The notes under the pieces: generated by a model | What the model saw: only the letters and a program-made list of their open reading frames with translations | Told to the model about the DNA's origin: nothing | The model's database searches: none | Assembly: GCA_037893225.1 (NCBI GenBank) | Contig: JAZGUH010000413.1 | Coordinates: forward strand, 620,001-684,000 | DNA length: 64,000 bases | Origin: Hippasteria phrygiana | Lineage: Eukaryota; Echinodermata; Asteroidea; Valvatida; Goniasteridae | Reading direction: 5' to 3' | Program-made: the position numbers and the translations under genes | In this document: positions 30,563 to 42,500 of the stretch, piece by piece | How positions within the stretch are numbered: the stretch's first letter is position 1 | Layout: every line of letters begins with the position of its first letter

Positions 30563-33500
30563 GTAAGCCCTCATCACAGATCATAGTATTCTGAAATAAA
30601 TATCTTTGAGTGTAAATCATAATATGCCTTTTGCTAATATACGTTTCTGTGCGGTACTCATGCGCGGAGATTTCTTGTTACATCATGTGGGGGGATGATT
30701 TTTGAAAGGCCATCCTTGTGTGGAGCGCGACACGGCACGGGGTCCAAGGGATCGCTTAAGGGCCCCCCTGGTGGGTTGCAGGCGCAAAGCCCTTGCTAGG
30801 GGTTGAGGTAAAGCCCCCTGGAGCCCCTGGGGTTTACACAATTTTAGGTGCAAAATTGTGTCAAAATTTAACCTTTTCTTGAGCTTGAATTGCAATAAAT
30901 GACAATAATTAACACCTTCAAGCATTACAAAATACAAAAGATCTTCAAAACTCAAATTTCTCATTCAATGTATTTGGAAGCGTAAGCGTCTCTTTGCACA
31001 ATGGAGCTCTAGTCACCTAGCAACACAAATAATGCCTATGCATTATTTTAAGAATAAATTATTTACAAAATAGTTATTGCACAATTATGCCAAGATGCAT
31101 TTTGGTAAGGCATGATTAGAATGTGATTTGGTCTACACTTGACAAAAACTATGAAAACAAATGGTGGACAATGATGTATACTTGACGACATTATAACCGG
31201 AATGCCGGAGATGCAAAACTCAGGCTCTAACAAAAGTTCCCAAACATTTTTTGCAGGACGCACAAACGTTTGTGTGTGAGTGCGCGCCGATTCCCAGTGA
31301 ATGTCAGTTGAAGCATAGACCTGGAGGAAAAAAAGTTCCTCCAGGTCTATGGTTGAAGTCTGCTATCGGTATTTTAATTACATTGTGTTACATGCGCCAC
31401 ATGCGCACGTGCGTTCATACCGTCTGTTGGCGCATAACAAAATCCGTTTGCCGTTGCAACTTTCTATTGCCTTTGTTGGGAGTAGTATATACGGAGCCAG
31501 TGAGACCCCTATTGGCGGTGCTGCCTCGAATTGCGGCGCCACCGCCTCGAGGCGCGGTGCTGGCGGTGCTGCTGGAGCTGCCTCCCTCATTTGGCGGTGC
31601 AGCTGGCGCATAGCGCTTGCACCTTCTGCACCGCCTCCGAGAGTGGTGTCGGATTGTGTTGTGTGGGCGGGTGTGTCAAAACGTGATGGGGTCGATGCCG
31701 ATTGGTGAAAGAAGGCATGATTCTGATGGGTTTGATTTAAAAATAACGCTCGATGCTGATTGGTTAAATTTAAATTTGAAGCTCGATGCCGATTGGTTGA
31801 TTTAAATGTGGCGTTTGATGCTGTTTGGTTGATTTAAATTTAACGTTCGATGCTGATTGGTTGATTTAAATTTAACGTTCGATGCTGATTGGTTGATTTA
31901 AATTTAACGTTCGATGCTGATTGGTTGATTTAAATTAAATAAGTATTTTCGAAGTTTGGGAAAAATAGACACGGCAGACGAGGGGTGTTGACGAGTCTGA
32001 ACGTGTCAAATGTAAATTGCAATGTAGATGACGTCATAGGTGTGACGTCACGGACAATGGCGCACATATTGTGTAAGGGATGAGGATGTTCCGGACAAGA
32101 TTAATCTCTGAAACGTATATGCTGCGTTCTGATTGGTCGATTGGTAAACAGTAATGGGTTGTTGTGGATACGAGAGGTCGGGGCAATAAAAGTGGGAGCG
32201 TTTGAATTCTGGCTCTCACTCGTGTGTCAGCCACTGAAGATATCACACTCTCTGCATCAACCAAATTTTATCACGCAATAAAAAGATGGACCCAGCATCA
32301 GGACCAAGCGTACCCCCGTCTTCCCCTTCTGGTGGTTTGGACAAGGGACCGTTTGAGTGTGTGAAGAAATTGACTCACACCCAAGTTAAAAAAGGCTGGC
32401 GCGAAGCTTACAGCGCGAGTGAGAAGAGGCCTTACTATTACAACATTTACACCCGAGAGAGTCTGTGGTCCATACCTACCTTCCAACCAACGCAACAGGA
32501 GGAGAGTCAGGCGGACTCCGGACCCGCACCGGACTTGCTGGCAGCTGCCATGGCAGAACTTTCCGGTACAGCGGATTTCACCCAGCCCCGTTCGTGAAGG
32601 GAAAAGGCAAGAAGAGAAAGTTCAGCCCAGACCCCAACCAGCGGGAGAACGACAACCAGGCCGTCAGATTTCAAATTGGAGGTGAGCGTTACGTTTATGT
32701 CAAGCGTTTCAAGGGCCGTGTGTACGTTAACATCAGAGACTATTATTTCAACGAGGACAAAACTAAACTACTGGCAGGAAAGAAGGGGCTGAACCTAACG
32801 GCCGTGGAATGGATGAAGTTGGCCGATCGGTGCAAGGCTATCACCGAGGCCATAGACATGGTCTAAATTGATCTTCACAGTGGATATCAACACTTACATT
32901 TCCTACTTTTTCTACACACTACAGATTCCACGAATCAGGACATCGTCGATCGGCGGGCACGGGCGAGAAGACTCACTAAGCGAATTCTGACCAAGCTCAT
33001 CACGGATGAGATATTCACCATAGTCTACCGGGCGCAGGAACAGCTGGGCTGCGAGGGATGCGAGGAGGACTGGCCGTGTCAGTGGGACCACGCATGCCTG
33101 TTGTTCGGCATGACTCCCGAGAGCTGCCTCGATGATTTTCTATCCCAACACTTTGATGAAGCCATACAATTGCTTGCTCATTTCGCTGCTCATTTGCTCA
33201 TTTCTTGCTCTTTTGCTCATTTTACTCATTTCATTATCTTTTTGTGACTCGTTTCGCTACAAAATGAGTAAAATTAGCAAAAGAGCAAGAAATGAGCAAA
33301 TGAGCAGCGAAATGAGCAAGAAATGAGCAAATGAGCAGCGAAATGAGTAAATGAGCAACAAAAAGAGCAAGAAATGAGCAAATGAGCAACGAAATGAGTA
33401 AATGATCAAGAAATGAGCAAATGAGCAACAAAAAGAGCAAGAAATGAGCAAATGATCAGCGAAATGAGTAAATGAGCAACAAAAAGAGCAAGAAATGAGC

Positions 33501-36500
33501 AAATGAGCAGCGAAATGAGTAAATGAGCAACAAAAAGAGCAAGAAATGAGCAAATGAGCAGCGAAATTAGTAAATGAGCAACAAAAAGAGCAAGAAATGA
33601 GCAAATGAGCAGCGAAATGCGTAAATGAGCAACAAAATGAGCAACAAATTAGTAAATGAGCAACACAATGAGCAAGAAATTAGTAAATGAGCAACAAAAA
33701 GAGCAAATGAGCAGCGAGATAAGTAAATAAGCAATTGATCACAAATACCAGAGTTATGAACAAAATAAGTGCTTATATTGAACAATTTCATCCTTTTCTT
33801 GTCATTCGGAGATTAACCTTCAAAGATTCAACATGAATGTTAATGCTGCAGTCAAACCCCATGCTTGTCACCGGTGTAACAAAAGCTTTGGACGGAGATA
33901 TAACCTACGCAGGCATGCAGAAGATGTACATGCCGCAGAAGAATCTACAGTGAATCAAGTTGGCGATGATTCTGAAATTGAAGCTATTCAATCTGAATAT
34001 GGTGACGTGGATCATTCTGAATCCTATTTTAAAAGGCGTAGATTTGAAGATTCAGAAATAGACAACTCTGAAACTGAATCTACGCAAGATGAAGACGAAG
34101 ATTTCAAGGAAAATGATTTGGAATCCGAAAATGAGGTAGAAGATGACGAATTATCAGATGAAGATGAGTCTAGTTCTGAATTGGAAGACAATGTCACCTA
34201 TCTAGACTGGTTGGAAGAGGCCAAAGAAGCCACTGAAGAGATGTGGAATAAAAAATACGAAAAGTACGTCAACTGTGGTGTGGGTGAAGATCAAGCCAGG
34301 GAAAAAGCCAATCGAAAGACTCTTTGGGTGGTTAAACGAATCTTCTTCAACAAATACAAGGATTTTCTGTCAAGTTACCTACATCTAAAGGATAGTGATA
34401 CTCATCAAGATATTGTGGAAGATCTCGAAGAAAAAGTAGATAAGGGTCTAGAAGTAAAGAAAGCCCTGAACAGAGTAATGCCTAAACACCAGGCCAAATT
34501 TGATGGACTGTTCCAACAAGATGAAGAGGAACTTGAATAGCGAGGAAGACAGTTATGATTAATGACCAACAGTTTCAGAAAGACTGTTGTATTGTTATAA
34601 TTTTACTTCCTTATGCTGAACGCTAATCACATTAGCGTATATTTTACAAATTTACTTTTAATTTGTACATTTGCTTAAAAATTTTACTTTTAGTTTTTGC
34701 TTTTTCCGTAATCTACTTTGATTATTTCAATTGTATGTTTTATGTTTTAATTTTTACGTGAACTTTTAGCACGCTTACCTTTAAAACCCGTTACATGGCT
34801 CACTTTGTACTTCCCGGTCCGGTAAAACAAGTAAATTTAGGAGCAACAGTGTCATGTAATTTACTACTTGTCATAATGTTCGTCCATGTTAAAGAAGAAA
34901 AACATAGAACTGACGAATAAGGAAATCTTTAATAAATGGGCAGAGTTTGTACCGATAAATAAATGAGTGAATACACATGAACAAATATTGAATTTATTTG
35001 AATTTTATGGCAAAATGGAATAGGTTTACCTGATCGAGGTTAGACTCCGTGTATTCCTTTCCCCATGGTGTTCCGCTCTGTCTGAAGTATGAACGACAGA
35101 CCCACGCATTCATTGCAAGCAGTCCCCAACACATATGAAGTGCCACGCAGAGTCTCCGAGTTCTTAATTAAAAGAATGTATGTCCTGACTAAACCGTAGC
35201 AAACCATTCCATTTAATTCCTTGACCCGAGCCCATCGATGAACTATGTAATCAGTAATTACACTATACAGACCAGCTATACTATGTAGACCTTATAAAAT
35301 ACAGTAGGGTGGTTAAAAGCATCTATAGTCCTCATGCCCATCAATACCACCTAATTACGTGCCTATTGTACTGACCTTCTCCATGGTCTCACACAGATAA
35401 AGAAAAAACTCAGGAAATGGGATAAACAACCTAGTCAAAATGCAGGAAATGGTAAACACCCAAGTCAAAACGCCGGCAATGGGAAAGAACAAGATCTCGC
35501 GAACAACACCGGACGTGAATAACCTTGAATAGGCGGATATGTTTGAGTAGTACGTTCATTTATTACATTGGTTATACAACCACTCTTTGATTTACCTATA
35601 TACCCGCATTAAACATATTGTATTATTTTATATTTTACACGTCCCAGGTTGTATCGTAAAATTGGGTGTGATCCCTGGCTACACGGCATTCTGGGTTTAT
35701 GACTTCTGACTAGCGCCCACTCGAACAAAGATACTGACAATTTGGGAGACCGCCAACATAGGGCAAGATAGCTCAGTTGGTAGAGCGCCGGTACGGTAAC
35801 CCGGAGGTCGCAGGTTCGAATCCCGCTCGTGCCAGTTTCTTTGTTCACTTTGAAAATGTATTCAAATTTACCTAGTCAGTTTCCCTTGTGGATTGTGTGA
35901 CGAATTATAAGTTAAAAAGTCGTATCCTCATTGAGTGATCTCCACAATGTCGCTTCCCAGGTTGTATCGTAAAATTGGGTGTGATCCCTGGCTACACGGC
36001 ATTCTGGGTTTATGACTTCTGACTAGCGCCCACTCGAACAAAGATACTGACAATTTGGGAGACCGCCAACATAGGGCAAGATAGCTCAGTTGGTAGAGCG
36101 CCGGTACGGTAACCCGGAGGTCGCAGGTTCGAATCCCGCTCGTGCCAGTTTCTTTGTTCACTTTGAAAATGTATTCAAATTTACCTAGTCAGTTTCCCTT
36201 GTGGATTGTGTGACGAATTATAAGTTAAAAAGTCGTATCCTCATTGAGTGATCTCCACAATGTCGCTTCCCAGGTTGTATCGTAAAATTGGGTGTGATCC
36301 CTGGCTACACGGCATTCTGGGTTTATGACTTCTGACTAGCGCCCACTCGAACAAAGATACTGACAATTTGGGAGACCGCCAACATAGGGCAAGATAGCTC
36401 AGTTGGTAGAGCGCCGGTACGGTAACCCGGAGGTCGCAGGTTCGAATCCCGCTCGTGCCAGTTTCTTTGTTCACTTTGAAAATGTATTCAAATTTACCTA

Positions 36501-39500
36501 GTCAGTTTCCCTTGTGGATTGTGTGACGAATTATAAGTTAAAAAGTCGTATCCTCATTGAGTGATCTCCACAATGTCGCTTCCCAGGTTGTATCGTAAAA
36601 TTGGGTGTGATCCCTGGCTACACGGCATTCTGGGTTTATGACTTCTGACTAGCGCCCACTCGAACAAAGATACTGACAATTTGGGAGACCGCCAACATAG
36701 GGCAAGATAGCTCAGTTGGTAGAGCGCCGGTACGGTAACCCGGAGGTCGCAGGTTCGAATCCCGCTCGTGCCAGTTTCTTTGTTCACTTTGAAAATGTAT
36801 TCAAATTTACCTAGTCAGTTTCCCTTGTGGATTGTGTGACGAATTATAAGTTAAAAAGTCGTATCCTCATTGAGTGATCTCCACAATGTCGCTTCCCAGG
36901 TTGTATCGTAAAATTGGGTGTGATCCCTGGCTACACGGCATTCTGGGTTTATGACTTCTGACTAGCGCCCACTCGAACAAAGATACTGACAATTTGGGAG
37001 ACCGCCAACATAGGGCAAGATAGCTCAGTTGGTAGAGCGCCGGTACGGTAACCCGGAGGTCGCAGGTTCGAATCCCGCTCGTGCCAGTTTCTTTGTTCAC
37101 TTTGAAAATGTATTCAAATTTACCTAGTCAGTTTCCCTTGTGGATTGTGTGACGAATTATAAGTTAAAAAGTCGTATCCTCATTGAGTGATCTCCACAAT
37201 GTCGCTTCCCAGGTTGTATCGTAAAATTGGGTGTGATCCCTGGCTACACGGCATTCTGGGTTTATGACTTCTGACTAGCGCCCACTCGAACAAAGATACT
37301 GACAATTTGGGAGACCGCCAACATAGGGCAAGATAGCTCAGTTGGTAGAGCGCCGGTACGGTAACCCGGAGGTCGCAGGTTCGAATCCCGCTCGTGCCAG
37401 TTTCTTTGTTCACTTTGAAAATGTATTCAAATTTACCTAGTCAGTTTCCCTTGTGGATTGTGTGACGAATTATAAGTTAAAAAGTCGTATCCTCATTGAG
37501 TGATCTCCACAATGTCGCTTCCCAGGTTGTATCGTAAAATTGGGTGTGATCCCTGGCTACACGGCATTCTGGGTTTATGACTTCTGACTAGCGCCCACTC
37601 GAACAAAGATACTGACAATTTGGGAGACCGCCAACATAGGGCAAGATAGCTCAGTTGGTAGAGCGCCGGTACGGTAACCCGGAGGTCGCAGGTTCGAATC
37701 CCGCTCGTGCCAGTTTCTTTGTTCACTTTGAAAATGTATTCAAATTTACCTAGTCAGTTTCCCTTGTGGATTGTGTGACGAATTATAAGTTAAAAAGTCG
37801 TATCCTCATTGAGTGATCTCCACAATGTCGCTTCCCAGGTTGTATCGTAAAATTGGGTGTGATCCCTGGCTACACGGCATTCTGGGTTTATGACTTCTGA
37901 CTAGCGCCCACTCGAACAAAGATACTGACAATTTGGGAGACCGCCAACATAGGGCAAGATAGCTCAGTTGGTAGAGCGCCGGTACGGTAACCCGGAGGTC
38001 GCAGGTTCGAATCCCGCTCGTGCCAGTTTCTTTGTTCACTTTGAAAATGTATTCAAATTTACCTAGTCAGTTTCGCTTGTGGATTGTGTGACGAATTATA
38101 AGTTAAAAAGTCGTATCCTCATTGAGTGATCTCCACAATGTCGCTTCCCAGGTTGTATCGTAAAATTGGGTGTGATCCCTGGCTACACGGCATTCTGGGT
38201 TTATGACTTCTGACTAGCGCCCACTCGAACAAAGATACTGACAATTTGGGAGACCGCCAACATAGGGCAAGATAGCTCAGTTGGTAGAGCGCCGGTACGG
38301 TAACCCGGAGGTCGCAGGTTCGAATCCCGCTCGTGCCAGTTTCTTTGTTCACTTTGAAAATGTATTCAAATTTACCTAGTCAGTTTCCCTTGTGGATTGT
38401 GTGACGAATTATAAGTTAAAAAGTCGTATCCTCATTGAGTGATCTCCACAATGTCGCTTCCCAGGTTGTATCGTAAAATTGGGTGTGATCCCTGGCTACA
38501 CGGCATTCTGGGTTTATGACTTCTGACTAGCGCCCACTCGAACAAAGATACTGACAATTTGGGAGACCGCCAACATAGGGCAAGATAGCTCAGTTGGTAG
38601 AGCGCCGGTACGGTAACCCGGAGGTCGCAGGTTCGAATCCCGCTCGTGCCAGTTTCTTTGTTCACTTTGAAAATGTATTCAAATTTACCTAGTCAGTTTC
38701 CCTTGTGGATTGTGTGACGAATTATAAGTTAAAAAGTCGTATCCTCATTGAGTGATCTCCACAATGTCGCTTCCCAGGTTGTATCGTAAAATTGGGTGTG
38801 ATCCCTGGCTACACGGCATTCTGGGTTTATGACTTCTGACTAGCGCCCACTCGAACAAAGATACTGACAATTTGGGAGACCGCCAACATAGGGCAAGATA
38901 GCTCAGTTGGTAGAGCGCCGGTACGGTAACCCGGAGGTCGCAGGTTCGAATCCCGCTCGTGCCAGTTTCTTTGTTCACTTTGAAAATGTATTCAAATTTA
39001 CCTAGTCAGTTTCGCTTGTGGATTGTGTGACGAATTATAAGTTAAAAAGTCGTATCCTCATTGAGTGATCTCCACAATGTCGCTTCCCAGGTTGTATCGT
39101 AAAATTGGGTGTGATCCCTGGCTACACGGCATTCTGGGTTTATGACTTCTGACTAGCGCCCACTCGAACAAAGATACTGACAATTTGGGAGACCGCCAAC
39201 ATAGGGCAAGATAGCTCAGTTGGTAGAGCGCCGGTACGGTAACCCGGAGGTCGCAGGTTCGAATCCCGCTCGTGCCAGTTTCTTTGTTCACTTTGAAAAT
39301 GTATTCAAATTTACCTAGTCAGTTTCCCTTGTGGATTGTGTGACGAATTATAAGTTAAAAAGTCGTATCCTCATTGAGTGATCTCCACAATGTCGCTTCC
39401 CAGGTTGTATCGTAAAATTGGGTGTGATCCCTGGCTACACGGCATTCTGGGTTTATAACTTCTGACTAGCGCCCACTCGAACAAAGATACTGACAATTTG

Positions 39501-42500
39501 GGAGACCGCCAACATAGGGCAAGATAGCTCAGTTGGTAGAGCGCCGGTACGGTAACCCGGAGGTCGCAGGTTCGAATCCCGCTCGTGCCAGTTTCTTTGT
39601 TCACTTTGAAAATGTATTCAAATTTACCTAGTCAGTTTCCCTTGTGGATTGTGTGACGAATTATAAGTTAAAAAGTCGTATCCTCATTGAGTGATCTCCA
39701 CAATGTCGCTTCCCAGGTTGTATCGTAAAATTGGGTGTGATCCCTGGCTACACGGCATTCTGGGTTTATGACTTCTGACTAGCGCCCACTCGAACAAAGA
39801 TACTGACAATTTGGGAGACCGCCAACATAGGGCAAGATAGCTCAGTTGGTAGAGCGCCGGTACGGTAACCCGGAGGTCGCAGGTTCGAATCCCGCTCGTG
39901 CCAGTTTCTTTGTTCACTTTGAAAATGTATTCAAATTTACCTAGTCAGTTTCCCTTGTGGATTGTGTGACGAATTATAAGTTAAAAAGTCGTATCCTCAT
40001 TGAGTGATCTCCACAATGTCGCTTCCCAGGTTGTATCGTAAAATTGGGTGTGATCCCTGGCTACACGGCATTCTGGGTTTATGACTTCTGACTAGCGCCC
40101 ACTCGAACAAAGATACTGACAATTTGGGAGACCGCCAACATAGGGCAAGATAGCTCAGTTGGTAGAGCGCCGGTACGGTAACCCGGAGGTCGCAGGTTCG
40201 AATCCCGCTCCTGCCAGTTTCTTTGTTCACTTTGAAAATGTATTCAAATTTACCTAGTCAGTTTCCCTTGTGGATTGTGTGACGAATTATAAGTTAAAAA
40301 GTCGTATCCTCATTGAGTGATCTCCACAATGTCGCTTCCCAGGTTGTATCGTAAAATTGGGTGTGATCCCTGGCTACACGGCATTCTGGGTTTATAACTT
40401 CTGACTAGCGCCCACTCGAACAAAGATACTGACAATTTGGGAGACCGCCAACATAGGGCAAGATAGCTCAGTTGGTAGAGCGCCGGTACGGTAACCCGGA
40501 GGTCGCAGGTTCGAATCCCGCTCGTGCCAGTTTCTTTGTTCACTTTGAAAATTTTATTTATTTTGTTTGTTTGTTTGAGTTTTTTTTTTGTATATATAAT
40601 TTTGATACTAACGTTAGACTACTAATTAAATAATTATATTTAAACAGACATCATCAAATGAACACACTAAAGAATTTCTGATTTCTTTTTTCTTCTCCTC
40701 AATCATTTTATTAATTCGTTTGTTTGGTCAAACTTGAAACTTTACCCACCACCACATTAGCAACAACAATACCAATTACATGTACCTATTTTACTAAATA
40801 TAAATGAAAACAAGAAAATTAGCGACATCAACCATTTAGATCATTGGGTATGACTTGAACATTTTAGAACCCGGAAACAATTTATTTAGGTTATTTAAAA
40901 TGTCACTCAATGAGATCAACTGTATATTGAACAAGTTCAGTGGTGTTGTTGAAAAAACATCGAATAGAACGAAATGACGATATCTGATTGCTCAGTCTTC
41001 CACTCATTCAAAATGTCTGCAATCGTTGAGTTTATCTCAGTGTTCGAGTCCATTCCTTCCCCCACGAACGAGCCAGCGCCCAAAAGGGCTGCTACTGCAT
41101 AAAATATAGGAAGTAATTTCCCCGTGTCAAGCAATTGTATGGCTTCATCAAAGTGTTGGGATAGAAAATCATCGAGGCAGCTCTCGGGAGTCATGCCGAA
41201 CAACAGGCATGCGTGGTCCCACTGACACGGCCAGTCCTCCTCGCATCCCTCGCAGCCCAGCTGTTCCTGCGCCCGGTAGACTATGGTGAATATCTCATCC
41301 GTGATGAGCTTGGTCAGAATTCGCTTAGTGAGTCTTCTCGCCCGTGCCCGCCGATCGACGATGTCCTGATTCGTGGAATCTGTAGTGTGTAGAAAAAGTA
41401 GGAAATGTAAGTGTTGATATCCACTGTGAAGATCAATTTAGACCATGTCTATGGCCTCGGTGATAGCCTTGCACCGATCGGCCAACTTCATCCATTCCAC
41501 GGCCGTTAGGTTCAGCCCCTTCTTTCCTGCCAGTAGTTTAGTTTTGTCCTCGTTGAAATAATAGTCTCTGATGTTAACGTACACACGGCCCTTGAAACGC
41601 TTGACATAAACGTAACGCTCACCTCCAATTTGAAATCTGACGGCCTGGTTGTCGTTCTCCCGCTGGTTGGGGTCTGGGCTGAACTTTCTCTTCTTGCCTT
41701 TTCCCTTCACGAACGGGGCTGGGTGAAATCCGCTGTACCGGAAAGTTCTGCCATGGCAGCTGCCAGCAAGTCCGGTGCGGGTCCGGAGTCCGCCTGACTC
41801 TCCTCCTGTTGCGTTGGTTGGAAGGTAGGTATGGACCACAGACTCTCTCGGGTGTAAATGTTGTAATAGTAAGGCCTCTTCTCACTCGCGCTGTAAGCTT
41901 CGCGCCAGCCTTTTTTAACTTGGGTGTGAGTCAATTTCTTCACACACTCAAACGGTCCCTTGTCCAAACCACCAGAAGGGGAAGACGGGGGTACGCTTGG
42001 TCCTGATGCTGGGTCCATCTTTTTATTGCGTGATAAAATTTGGTTGATGCAGAGAGTGTGATATCTTCAGTGGCTGACACACGAGTGAGAGCCAGAATTC
42101 AAACGCTCCCACTTTTATTGCCCCGACCTCTCGTATCCACAACAACCCATTACTGTTTACCAATCGACCAATCAGAACGCAGCATATACGTTTCAGAGAT
42201 TAATCTTGTCCGGAACATCCTCATCCCTTACACAATATGTGCGCCATTGTCCGTGACGTCACACCTATGACGTCATCTACATTGCAATTTACATTTGACA
42301 CGTTCAGACTCGTCAACACCCCTCGTCTGCCGTGTCTATTTTTCCCAAACTTCGAAAATACTTATTTAATTTAAATCAACCAATCAGCATCGAACGTTAA
42401 ATTTAAATCAACCAATCAGCATCGAACGTTAAATTTAAATCAACCAATCAGCATCGAACGTTAAATTTAAATCAACCAAACAGCATCAAACGCCACATTT

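Larger units (their letters stand above)
31481..33176 (+). repeat. Left terminal inverted repeat
   Basis: Pairs base for base with 41128-42823 under x to 74304-x as far as compared by eye. It contains a GC-rich segment with ggcggtgctg words (31516-31610), a 32-bp tandem repeat region, a promoter and the WW/PC4 gene. It ends at ...caattgcttg; beyond it the two arms differ. Confidence 0.9.
35643..40551 (+). repeat. Tandem array of a 313-bp tRNA-containing unit (15.7 units)
   Basis: Exact 313-bp period. Starts at cccaggttgtatcg and ends at tttgaaaat. Copies are almost identical; differences seen are C to G at 38075 and 39014, G to A at 39457 and 40396, and G to C at 40211. The first two pairs are each exactly 939 bp (three units) apart. 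No TTTT occurs on the + strand within the unit. Every unit has intact Pol III A and B boxes. Diverged single copies exist at 2874-3140 (+) and about 51943-52070 (-). Confidence 0.95.

Noticed and set aside
31256..31330. Possible ITIH gene 2 exon encoding DAQTFVCECAPIPSE
   Set aside because: Good acceptor (ttttttgcag) but no donor in phase and no ITIH motif; it runs into a gacctggagg/cctccaggtc hairpin.
33234..33791. Leu/Ile/Ser/Phe-rich membrane-like ORFs on the minus strand
   Set aside because: Translation of the aaatgagcaa minisatellite; no conserved motif.
35609..40543. Repeated 77-codon minus-strand ORFs across the array
   Set aside because: They are by-products of the 313-bp unit (reverse of the tRNA-like gene); all identical because the DNA is identical.
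35643..40551. CRISPR-like array
   Set aside because: The repeat is a whole 313-bp unit with no variable spacers, and the context is a eukaryotic genome.
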